Assembly (NCBI RefSeq): GCF_018263855.1
Contig: NZ_CP073318.1
Span: forward strand, 8,494,001-8,558,000
Length of the DNA: 64,000 nt
From: Kutzneria sp. CA-103260
Lineage (GTDB): Bacteria > Actinomycetota > Actinomycetes > Mycobacteriales > Pseudonocardiaceae
Direction: 5' to 3'
Shown here piece after piece: positions 56,998 to 64,000 of this stretch. Made by a program: the position numbers and the translations under genes. Under the pieces are notes generated by a model. The model saw nothing but the letters and a program-made list of their open reading frames with translations. It had not been told where the DNA came from and searched no databases. Within the stretch, counting starts at the first letter, position 1. The number at the start of each line of letters is the position of its first letter.

Positions 56998-57240
56998 AAT
57001 GCCGTTCAGATAAGCCATGTCTGCTGGTCAAGGTGGTGAGCTACGAGGGTAGTGGTGACCGGTACGCCGCCCAGGCGCGACGACGTCTGGGGTGGAGTCG
57101 CCGCCGAAGCCGCAGGGCCGGTTGACTGACCACAGTGGACTGTGCGTGTTGTCCGCCTGGTTCGACCGTGATCTGACGAGATCCCCGGGCCGCACCGGGC
57201 GACGAGAGAAACGCAACCGGCGGCGACCCGCCCCACCCAG
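56998..57240 (+). mobile_element. Truncated left end of an IS4-family element
   Basis: Begins with CAATGCCGTTCAGATAAGC (56998-57016), the same terminus as the full element at 60935-62473. It continues with the equivalent untranslated leader and the first ~45 codons of the transposase (SPPKPQGRLTDHSGLCVLSAW, FDRDL, RTGRREKRNRRRPA), with indels, and then homology ends near 57240. It is a dead remnant in the opposite orientation to the full copy. Confidence 0.75.
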
Positions 57241-57559
57241 CCCGGTTGAGCAGCCGCCGCATGCCGTCAGGGATGCCGTCAGGGGGCTGATTGCCGACGG
57301 CCTCCGCCAGGGTCCAGCTGATCTTGCTCGCCACCGGAGACAGCACCGGACGCAGCCGCAGTCGCGACTTCATCGATCGATGGTCACGATGGCGCCGCCG
57401 TCATCAACACAGCGTCGAACAAGCCACTACCAGCGAAGACTCCACCTCACGGAAGTGCTGCTGTCGTACGTATGAGGGCAGTGCCTCTCCGGCCGAGAGG
57501 GATCAGGCGCGTCGGGAGGGCGCGGTGCGTTTGCTGGTGGTCTCGGCGGGCCGGAGCTG
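57241..57559. other. Gene-free spacer between IS remnant and LysR pseudogene
   Basis: About 320 bases with no recognisable gene on either strand. An ATCGATCGAT run near 57370 and a CTCTCCGGCCGAGAG inverted repeat (57485-57499) are the only structures noted. Confidence 0.4.
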
Positions 57560-58504
57560 GTGACTTACCTCGACCTGCGGCTGGTGCGCTACTTCACTGT
57601 CGTCGCCGCGCACCGCCACTTCGGCCGGGCCGCCGCCGAGCTCCGCATCGCACAGCCATCACTCAGCCGGCAAATCCGCAACCTCGAGCAACGCCTTGGC
57701 GCCCGACTCATCGACCGCACCCCGCAGGGCAGCCGGCTCACCGAGGCAGGCGAGGTCTTCCTGCCCCGGGCCAACACCATCCTCCGTGCCATCGCCGCGG
57801 CCACCCGAGCCACCGCCCAGCCGGATAACCATCGGCTACACCGACGAGATCATCATTCCCCCGGCCATCCGTAGCCTGCGCCAACAGCACGCCGACGCCG
57901 ACGTCCAGAACCCTGCACCTGGACTGGGACGAACCACGAAGCCCTACTCGACCACCGGATCGACGCGTGGTGACCCGGCTCCCCCTGCGCACCGACGAAC
58001 TACACGTCTCGATCCTCTACGACGAGCCCCGACTACTCATGATCTCCGTGACCACCGGTTGGCCGGCAAGGAATCGGTCACCCTGGACGACATCGCCGAC
58101 GAACCCATCCCCCGCCTACGCGCCCCCGCCTGGAACCCCTACTGGCGCATCGACCCACGGCCCGCGGCAGCCCCGCACCCGACGGCCCCCTCGTCGACTC
58201 CTACGCCGACAAGGTCGAACTGATCGCCGCCGGTGACGCCGTCGCCATCGTCCCCGCCGCCAGCATCCGCTCCGACCTCACCACCATCCCACTCCATGAC
58301 GTCGAACCCAGCCACGTCGTGCTGGCTACCCGCGCCACCGACGACAGCCGCCTGGTCGTCGCCTTCCGCAAAATCGCCCATGAATGCCTGCAGACGGACC
58401 GCGAAACGGGCAACACTGCTGCCGCCGGCCACCGGACGCAGAACGCCATCGGACGCAGAACGACTGTATACAAGAGCCATACGCCGATCTCGACATGCTC
58501 TTGA
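57560..58504 (+). pseudogene. LysR-family regulator broken by several frameshifts
   Basis: GTG 57560 starts an intact LysR DNA-binding domain (LRLVRYFTVVAAHRHFGRAA, QPSLSRQIRNLEQRLG, GEVFLPRANTIL; residues 1-90). After about 57820 the effector domain can be followed only by changing frame repeatedly: ITIGYTDEIIIPPAIRSLRQ (second frame), TRLPLRTDELHVSILYDEPR (third, from 57967), SVTLDDIADEPIPRLRAPAW (second again, from about 58060), SYADKVELIAAGDAVAIVP and DDSRLVVAFRKIAHEC (first frame, from 58193 to 58504). At least four lesions exist, so it is non-functional. Confidence 0.8.
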
Positions 58505-58614
58505 GACGACGTGGCTCGCGAGCGTGTCACGGTGCTCAGACCGAGGGGAGGGCTTCGGTCGTGGCGACCGGGAGCGCGGCGACGCTTGAGTCTCAACCTG
58601 CTTGAGGCTGCATA

Positions 58615-59634
58615 GTGGCCGCTGTGGACGACACTGAGCTGTACGCCATCGGTGACGTAGCCCGGCGCACGGGCCTGAGTGTCAGCGCTGTCCGGTTCTA
58701 CGCCGACGCCGACATCATCGCGCCCACCTGCCACAGCGACTCTGGATACCGGCTCTACGACGTCCACGCGATCGCCCGTCTGGAACTGGTTCGTACCCTC
58801 CGGGAGCTCGACGCGAGCCTGGACGACATCCGTCGGCTCCTGGCCGAGGAGACGACACTTCACGAACTTGCGGCGACGCACCTCGAACTCGTCGAAGGGC
58901 AACTGCGCCGTCTCCACGCCCGGCGAGCCGTCCTGCGCGCCGTCGTGAGAAAACAGAGCCCGAACGGACAGGTGAACCTCATGCACAAGCTCGTCTCCAT
59001 GTCCGACGACGACCGCAACCGGCTCGTCGAGGAGTTCTGGCACGAAGTCACGGCCGATGTCGACGGGCACTCGGCCGCTGTTCGGAAACTGCGGGAAAGG
59101 AAACCCGAACTGCCAGACGAGCCGACCAGCGAACAGCTCGAAGCCTGGATCGAGCTCGCTGACCTTCTGCGCAGTTCCGACTTCCGCGCCGAGATGCGGC
59201 AGATCCTGCGCAACGCTTCCGCTGTCACAGCCCAGCGCCAAGCGGTCGGTCCGGACTGGCACCAACGTGCAGATGCGCTGACGACGCTCTTCCAAGAAGC
59301 CCAGGAGGCGCAGCGAACGGGTATGTCGGTTGACTCGGCCCAGGCGCGCAACCTTGCCGAGCGCTTCGTTGCGTGGGGGTTCGACTCCGCTGGGGAGGCA
59401 GGTGTTTCCGCGCACCTGCGCCGTGCTGTGGCAGCCACCGACATGCCGGATCCGGCCGCTCGACATGAGGGGCAAGCCGGCCCTGGATTCCGCGTTGGCC
59501 TCCTGCTCGGCCGGTACTTGTCCTTGGTGGCCAGGGTTAACGGAACCACCCCGAGCGAGCAGGAGCACACCCGCGCGGACAGTCGTGCTGCCTGGGCATG
59601 GCTCGCCGCGGCCATCGAAGCCCGTACGGCCTGA
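58615..59634 (+). CDS. MerR-family regulator with large C-terminal domain
   Basis: A 339-residue protein: MerR winged helix (YAIGDVARRTGLSVSAVRFYADADIIAPTCHSDSGYRLYDV, in pieces, residues 10-55), dimerisation helix with LRELDASLDDIRRLLAEE, then an all-helical effector domain of about 220 residues. The domain's middle carries WIELADLLRSSDFRAEMRQIL. No metal-binding Cys are seen in the loop, so the ligand is probably organic. GTG 58615 or 58624. It lies within the insertion-debris zone but is intact. Confidence 0.85.
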   Translation: MAAVDDTELYAIGDVARRTGLSVSAVRFYADADIIAPTCHSDSGYRLYDVHAIARLELVRTLRELDASLDDIRRLLAEETTLHELAATHLELVEGQLRRLHARRAVLRAVVRKQSPNGQVNLMHKLVSMSDDDRNRLVEEFWHEVTADVDGHSAAVRKLRERKPELPDEPTSEQLEAWIELADLLRSSDFRAEMRQILRNASAVTAQRQAVGPDWHQRADALTTLFQEAQEAQRTGMSVDSAQARNLAERFVAWGFDSAGEAGVSAHLRRAVAATDMPDPAARHEGQAGPGFRVGLLLGRYLSLVARVNGTTPSEQEHTRADSRAAWAWLAAAIEARTA

Positions 59635-59662
59635 CGTCGACTGATCGCCGGACGAGGCCGCG

Positions 59663-60013
59663 GTGGGCCGGTTTCAGGTCCGCTCCGACATCGCGATCCG
59701 CCGGCACCAGACCCTGGTGCACTGCGCGTTCGCGTTCTGTTGGAACACCGTCTGGGCCGGCCGTCCGCCGGCAGTTCAGGCGCCGGAGCAGACGGACGCC
59801 GTCGTCTCCGGAGAGAGGGGGACCCAGCGGCAGCGCGCCGTTGCCGTTGCCGAACTGGCCCACGATAGTGCGCACGGTCCGGGGCTGGCTGCCCCCTGGA
59901 TCATGCTGCGACGCTGCTGGCGGGCCTGGTCGCCGCGACCACCGCTTGAGCTGCAAGCCCTACTTGACGCGGTCGCGCATGGACAACCCCTGAACCTGTA
60001 CCTCCCGACTTAA
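59663..60013 (+). pseudogene. C-terminal remnant of an IS701-type transposase
   Basis: An open frame of 116 residues matching the end of actinomycete IS701-family DDE transposases: FQVRSDIAIRRHQTLVHCAFAFCW at the start, APWIMLRRCWRAWSP and PPLELQALLDAVAHGQPLNLYLP at the end. The catalytic domain is missing upstream, where the MerR gene ends at 59634, so only the tail remains. Confidence 0.7.
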
Positions 60014-60101
60014 CAAACCACTGATAGTTCGAGTCCGGCTGTGTAACGCCCGGTAGATTCGAAGCGGACACCATCGACATCAACATCGAAAGGGGCCATG
60101 T

Positions 60102-60782
60102 ATGGCGCGGCCGGATGACCAGCGTAACCATCCCACGGGGACGTTGGGTGCGGAGGGCCAGGACCCGCACGACCACGCCGGCTGGCGACGTTTCGTGATG
60201 CGTGCCGGTGTGGTTGTCGTGGGAAGTCTCGTTCTTGGTGGTCTCACGTTCTTCGCTCAGGGAGTCCTCCCTGAGGTGTTGTCCTCAGTGGCCAATTCGG
60301 CCAGTGGGTGGACCTTGTTGGCAGTGCTCCTGATCTTTTGGGCGCGGCTGAGCCCTGCGGCGTCGGCCGTTCTCGGTGCGGCCAGCTTTCTGCTGCTCGT
60401 ACTCGGCTACACCCTAGTGGCCAAACTGCAAGGTCTGTTCTACAGCCCAATCCAGTTCGGTCTGGTGGGCATCGTTGCCGGTCCCTTCGTCGGCGTCGCC
60501 ACCGCCTGGCTGCGTTCCCGATCGCAGATACGGACCGCCTTCGGTGCCGCATTGCTGTCCGGTATCGGTGTCGGGGAGGGGATCTACGGCTTGGTCGAAC
60601 TTGCCGCAAGCACGAGCCCGGTCTACTGGGTTGTGATCATCGTGGTCGGGCTCGCCTTGCTGTCTGGGATTGCCGTGAGGCGACTGCGCAGTCGTGGTGC
60701 CATTGCCGTGGCGGTGACCGGTACGGCTGTTGTGGCTGCTGCTTTCAATCTCGCGTATGTTGTCCTGGGTAGGATCATCTGA
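60102..60782 (+). CDS. Polytopic membrane protein (DUF6518-like)
   Basis: A 226-residue protein with a hydrophilic N-terminus and about six membrane helices (for example VMRAGVVVVGSLVLGGLTFF, SAVLGAASFLLLVLGYTLVA, IAVAVTGTAVVAAAFNLAYVVLG). The middle has SPIQFGLVGIVAGPFVGVATAWLR. This pattern fits the DUF6518 family of actinomycete membrane proteins with unknown role. ATG 60102. Confidence 0.65.
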   Translation: MARPDDQRNHPTGTLGAEGQDPHDHAGWRRFVMRAGVVVVGSLVLGGLTFFAQGVLPEVLSSVANSASGWTLLAVLLIFWARLSPAASAVLGAASFLLLVLGYTLVAKLQGLFYSPIQFGLVGIVAGPFVGVATAWLRSRSQIRTAFGAALLSGIGVGEGIYGLVELAASTSPVYWVVIIVVGLALLSGIAVRRLRSRGAIAVAVTGTAVVAAAFNLAYVVLGRII

Positions 60783-60934
60783 ATGAGCTCATGCAGTCCG
60801 GGGCCCAGGCGTCTTATCGGTGCGTGACCGGCTGAAATCGCCTGGGCGGGATCGCGACACGCTCGGGTTCTGCGACGTCCACGATAGGTGGTGACGGATG
60901 CCGGTAACTCGGCTGGGGAGTCTGGTCCCTGGAA

Positions 60935-62473
60935 CAATGCCGTTAAGTTTGGGTGTTTGGGCAGGCCAGCAGAGGCGTAGCCGGGCCGGGATGGCGGATG
61001 TTCTCGTCGGTGAGGCGTTTGACCCGGTAGGAGTTGTGCCGGGCGCGTTTGACGGCGCGGGGGCAGGCACGCTCGCGGCGCGGTGGGTTGGAGTGCCGGC
61101 GGATCTCCTCGATCGCGTCGATGTGAGCGTCGTTCAGGTACTCAGGGGGTAATGGCCGCCTGGTCGGTGACCTGGCGGCGGACCACGCGAAGACCCTTGA
61201 TGAACGACATGCGATCGGGGTCGTAGCCGGCGGGGTCGGCGGCGTCCAGCAGCAGACCGCGGATGGCGTAGTGGGCCAGCAGCAGGCCCCACATCTGTTG
61301 TTCGACCAGGTCAGGAGTCTTGGAACGCAGGACCTCACCGCGACCGCGCAGATCGGTCTTGAGCTCGTCCAGCGCGGATTCGGCTTCCCAGCGCTGGTGG
61401 TAGGCCTCGGCCAACTCCAGCGCCGGCAGCTCATGCGGGTCCAGCACGGTGGTGATCACGACGATGAGCTCACCGTCGGGGTTGCGGTCCGGGACGGTGT
61501 ACTCGACCACGCGCACCAGCCGTGCCAGGTCAGCCTGGATGTCCTGGCCGGCGTGGGCCTGTGCGACCAGCCGGGCACGCCGCTCGGCGCCGAGCCCGGA
61601 CCGGTAGATCAGGGCCAGGTAGGAGCCATCAGGCAGCCACCGCACAAGCCCCACCGACACCGAGGCGCCGATCCGCCAGGCCAGGTCGGCGCCGGTGGCG
61701 GCGAACCGGCCGAACAACTCGTAGGAGTACAGGCCGGCATCGGCCAGCACCAACATCTCGGGGCCAACCCAGGCGGCCAGGTCGGCGGCCAGGGTACGTT
61801 CCCCGGTCCGGACCGAGCCCAGCACCGCGCCGACGATGGCGTGACTGCCGCATTCGGCCAACGCCGCGACGTGCAGCTTCGGATAAGCCGACGCCTTTGG
61901 TCCCGAACCGGTCCTGCCGAAGCGCTCGGCGTTGTCGGGGGTGTCGGCCACGTCGAAGCTGGTCGCGTCGATCGCCATCACCCTGCGCCTGGCCAGCCAG
62001 GCGCCCTTGGTGGCGGAGGTGGCCAACGGCACGCACGCCCGCTCGAACAGCGCCTTCACCGGGTGCGGTCCCAGTCGCTGGCGGGCCTGGGTGATCGCCG
62101 ACTTGGTGGGCACCTGCCAGTCATCGACCCAGGAGCCGAGCTTGCGCAGGTTGCCGACCAACCGGCGCATCACCTCGTCGTAGGACTCGGCGAAGAACAA
62201 GCCCATCGCGATCACATAGCGGATCATCACGTGCGCGGGCAGCCGCCGGCTGCGTCTCTCCCGCCGCCCGGTGCGGTTGAGGACCTCTTCGATCAGGTCA
62301 CGATCGAACCGGGCGGACAACACACCCAGTCCAATGTGGTCAGTCAACCGGCCCTGCGGCCTCGGTGGCGACTCCACCCCAGACGACGTCACGCCTGGGC
62401 AACGTACCGGTCATCCCTCGCCCCGTCAGTTCACCACACCGACCAGCACAGACCGCTTATCTGAACGGCATTG
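60935..62473 (-). mobile_element. IS4-family insertion sequence
   Basis: A 1.54-kb element. Its left terminus on the plus strand is CAATGCCGTTAAGTTT (60935-60950). Its right terminus read on the minus strand is CAATGCCGTTCAGATAA (62473 downward), giving imperfect terminal inverted repeats. It encodes one transposase on the minus strand. Its right end lies 2 bp from the stop codon of the small gene at 62476-62736. No clear target duplication is visible. A truncated copy lies at 56998-57240. Confidence 0.75.
61142..62392 (-). CDS. IS4-family DDE transposase with frameshifted C-terminus
   Basis: A 416-residue transposase: N-terminal IS4 domain (GLGVLSARFDRDLIEEVL, HVMIRYVIAMGLF), catalytic Asp in VMAIDATSFDVAD (about 138), Asp in MLVLADAGLYSYELF (about 220), and the Y-R-E-K motif EAYHQRWEAESALDELK (about 333-349). 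The reading stops at ITP* (61142). With one C fewer in the C-run at 61145-61149, translation would continue for another ~65 residues (EYLNDAHIDAIEEIRRH ... VKRARHNSYRVKRL) to 60943, as in full-length relatives. The DDE core is intact, so activity is uncertain. GTG 62392. Confidence 0.85.
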   Translation of the reverse strand: MTSSGVESPPRPQGRLTDHIGLGVLSARFDRDLIEEVLNRTGRRERRSRRLPAHVMIRYVIAMGLFFAESYDEVMRRLVGNLRKLGSWVDDWQVPTKSAITQARQRLGPHPVKALFERACVPLATSATKGAWLARRRVMAIDATSFDVADTPDNAERFGRTGSGPKASAYPKLHVAALAECGSHAIVGAVLGSVRTGERTLAADLAAWVGPEMLVLADAGLYSYELFGRFAATGADLAWRIGASVSVGLVRWLPDGSYLALIYRSGLGAERRARLVAQAHAGQDIQADLARLVRVVEYTVPDRNPDGELIVVITTVLDPHELPALELAEAYHQRWEAESALDELKTDLRGRGEVLRSKTPDLVEQQMWGLLLAHYAIRGLLLDAADPAGYDPDRMSFIKGLRVVRRQVTDQAAITP

Positions 62474-62475
62474 GT

Positions 62476-62736
62476 TCATGGGGTGTCGCCCCAGCGGTGG
62501 CCGGCGAGGATCTGGGAATAGGCGAGGCGACCGAGCATGTAGCAACAGGCCTGATGCTCGGAGGCGAAACGCAGGAGGTCGTTCTTCTGCCCGCGCTCCA
62601 GGTAGTAGACCTCCCAGACACCGTCTTCCTCGTCCTGGTCGACACAGAAGGCGAACTCGGCGGAGCCGCCGGCGACGACCATGCGATCGGGAACGCCAAG
62701 AAGCGGTAGGCAGGACGCCAGCTCGGAAGCGTTCAC
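62476..62736 (-). CDS. Small unknown protein A, tandem paralog in toxin locus
   Basis: An 86-residue acidic protein (GTG 62736 with CGGAGG upstream). It is very similar to the next upstream gene: LGVPDRMVVAGGSAEFAF, WEVYYLERGQKNDLLRFA, and GRLAYSQILAGHRW align with IGIPARMVAAGGHAQFSW, WEVYWLERGDKNDLERFA and GRLTYSQILAGLKW. It has three Cys not shared with its paralog apart from one. It lies in series after toxin 2 and immunity 2, and is probably an extra immunity or locus-specific protein. The IS4 element ends 2 bp past its stop. Confidence 0.7.
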   Translation of the reverse strand: MNASELASCLPLLGVPDRMVVAGGSAEFAFCVDQDEEDGVWEVYYLERGQKNDLLRFASEHQACCYMLGRLAYSQILAGHRWGDTP

Positions 62737-62761
62737 CGGACCTCCGAGCTCACGGCGCCGG

Positions 62762-63019
62762 TCACTGGGCGTCGCTCCACTTCAGACCCGCGAGGATCTG
62801 GCTGTAGGTGAGCCGGCCCAGCAGGTAGGTGCAGGCCTGGTTCTCATCGGCGAAGCGCTCCAGGTCGTTCTTGTCGCCCCGCTCCAGCCAGTACACCTCC
62901 CATGCCCCGTCCTCGGCCTGCTCGACGGACCACGAGAACTGGGCGTGCCCGCCGGCGGCGACCATACGCGCTGGGATGCCGATGGCGGCGACGGCGGATT
63001 CCAGTTCCTCGATGTTCAC
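62762..63019 (-). CDS. Small unknown protein B, tandem paralog in toxin locus
   Basis: An 85-residue acidic protein. GTG 63019 (VNIEELESAV) with GGAGG 6 bp upstream is chosen because its paralog starts VNASELASCL; a longer frame from 63037 exists. Core WEVYWLERGDKNDLERFADENQACTYLLGRL in pieces. It sits 31 bp after the immunity-like gene and 25 bp before protein A, all on one strand, indicating a single operon. Confidence 0.7.
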   Translation of the reverse strand: MNIEELESAVAAIGIPARMVAAGGHAQFSWSVEQAEDGAWEVYWLERGDKNDLERFADENQACTYLLGRLTYSQILAGLKWSDAQ

Positions 63020-63050
63020 GCAGACCTCCGGATCCAAAACGAGTCAGGGG

Positions 63051-63470
63051 TCACTTTTCGACTACTTCCTCAGGCCAGATCACGGTGTCCACCTCGCGCA
63101 GGTTCTTGATCTCCGCCTTGGGAATGACACCGGTGGCGACGAAGCGCTCCTCGATGTCGAGGCCCAGCTCCCGCGCCTTGGGCTCATTTCCGCCGAGGTA
63201 GTAAAGCAGCAGACTGTCGCCGCGGTCAGCGGTCACTTTGAAGGGCTCGCCGCGATACTCGGCGAACCACTCGACACGGTGCACGCTGTCCACCTCGGCG
63301 AGCGGTGTGTGCCTGATGTAGACGTTCGGCGCGACCTTTTCGAAGCCCGGCATCGGCGGGTTCTCGTCACGCCAGTACAGGTCGACAACATCCGGGTCGA
63401 CAGTCAGGGCGGTGTGGAACTGACGGCCACCGACCAGTGAGTAGTAACGCTGCCTGTACGGATCGGTCAC
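63051..63470 (-). CDS. Putative immunity protein 2
   Basis: A 139-residue acidic protein homologous to the one at 55297-55710. It has SLVGGRQFHTALTVDPDVVDLYW at the start and LLLYYLGGNEPKARELGLDIEERF in the second half. GTG 63470 overlaps the stop of toxin 2 (GTGA), so toxin and immunity are translationally coupled. Conservation between the two copies concentrates in EW..EYRGEPFKV and the GGN..KA.ELGL.IEE helix. Confidence 0.72.
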   Translation of the reverse strand: MTDPYRQRYYSLVGGRQFHTALTVDPDVVDLYWRDENPPMPGFEKVAPNVYIRHTPLAEVDSVHRVEWFAEYRGEPFKVTADRGDSLLLYYLGGNEPKARELGLDIEERFVATGVIPKAEIKNLREVDTVIWPEEVVEK

Positions 63471-64000
63471 TGGTCCTCCTTGATCCAGCCGACACCATCG
63501 ATGTAGTGCGCCACCTGACGAGAGGTGCCGTCGGCGTAGAGCTCGTGAATGGTGTCGCCGTTACGCAGGGGCGATTCCTGGCGGTCCCATTCCGGAACCA
63601 GGTACTTGTCCGAGCCGGTGAAGCCGTTGCCGGTGTAGGGCTCACCCCAGACGTTCGTGCCGCCGATATTCGCCCGACCCTCCTCGGTGGGACCACCGAA
63701 GGGAACGGAGTAGTTTCCAGGCTCGGCCGTCGTGCGGAGCACGTGCACCGACTGATCGCCTGGCGTGAACGGAGTGCCGGAGTAGTCCAGCCGCAGGCCT
63801 TCGTAGTTCTGAGCGGGGGTGTGCATCTGTCCCGCATCGGACACGCGGGCGAAACAACCCCTGGACACGGTGGGGTCGAACTTGTCGTCGGTCGAGTTGT
63901 CCAGATAGTGCTGCGCCGCCCAGGGATTGAGCACCTTCTGGACCGGTGTCCCGTTCTCCAAGGGAATGTCCTCGCGCAGCGCACGCCACTTCAAGGCTTC
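63467..64000 (-). CDS. Putative polymorphic toxin 2, C-terminal part (5' end outside window)
   Basis: The open frame enters from the window edge and covers 177 residues of the toxin domain shared with 55718-56899: KWRALREDIPLENGTPVQKVL, GCFARVSDAGQMHTP, YEGLRLDYSGTPF, VHVLRTTAEPGNYSVPFGG, TGNGFTGSDKYLVPEW, LRNGDTIHELYADG. The N-terminal secretion module must lie beyond position 64000. High identity at the N-terminal side of the domain and divergence at the very end suggest paralogs with distinct immunity partners. Confidence 0.72.
   Translation of the reverse strand, partial: EALKWRALREDIPLENGTPVQKVLNPWAAQHYLDNSTDDKFDPTVSRGCFARVSDAGQMHTPAQNYEGLRLDYSGTPFTPGDQSVHVLRTTAEPGNYSVPFGGPTEEGRANIGGTNVWGEPYTGNGFTGSDKYLVPEWDRQESPLRNGDTIHELYADGTSRQVAHYIDGVGWIKEDQ

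Overview
High-GC actinomycete chromosomal DNA, most likely from the family Pseudonocardiaceae (Kutzneria / Amycolatopsis / Saccharothrix type; the genus cannot be fixed from this window). The evidence is the G+C-rich third codon positions, many GTG starts, several candidate leaderless starts, WhiB and Crp/GlxR-type regulators, and Prim-Pol/DUF5753 pairs. The order acs - holin-like - EphE-like hydrolase - marP - CoA NUDIX - TlpA - nth - small protein - crp - MBL hydrolase - RidA - DUF4177 - two ArsA ATPases - whiB4 - ponA2 - metallophosphoesterase, followed further on by asd - ask - leuA, matches from memory the Mycobacterium tuberculosis order Rv3667-Rv3683 and Rv3708c-Rv3710. This is a conserved backbone with lineage-specific blocks inserted into it.

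1-4.75 kb: tail of a secreted protein; murR-murQ operon for cell-wall MurNAc-6P recycling; an IS110-type element inserted at the 3' end of a gene for a degenerate Fic-like protein. 4.8-13.7 kb: acs with a DasR-type site upstream, nhaA, then the conserved marP/nth/crp block. 13.7-19.8 kb: hairpin-rich spacer, MFS exporter with an operator over its leaderless start, a PHP-type metallohydrolase, a stand-alone second beta clamp, MBL and NUDIX hydrolases. 19.9-28.6 kb: Gfo/Idh/MocA oxidoreductase, two paralogous genes of unknown function, RidA, DUF4177, ArsA pair, whiB4, ponA2.

28.6-35.2 kb is accessory and partly decayed: a small Cys-rich secreted protein, a lipoprotein, an SGNH-hydrolase pseudogene with an in-frame amber stop, GatB/YqeY with a frameshifted follower, metallophosphoesterase, tRNA-Pro(CGG), and about 1.1 kb of remnants including the tail of a Pycsar-effector-like membrane protein. 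35.3-48.4 kb: S9 peptidase, Dps, Ohr, FMN reductase, esterase, Fur, MFS, gluconokinase-type kinase, asd-ask operon, PIG-V-like mannosyltransferase, nitroreductase and three tandem paralogous membrane proteins. 48.4-55.2 kb: leuA with a Leu-rich leader peptide, two DedA proteins, map-aldolase operon, and two regulators with a Prim-Pol-like partner.

55.3-64 kb is a minus-strand polymorphic-toxin region. Two homologous toxin-immunity modules (55.3-56.9 kb and 63.05 kb to the window end) flank 6.5 kb of insertion debris: a truncated and a full IS4-family element, an IS701-type remnant, a multiply frameshifted LysR gene, a MerR regulator and a membrane protein. The second module is followed by two tandem paralogous ~85-residue genes. 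This is the best candidate for a poorly described system in the window.
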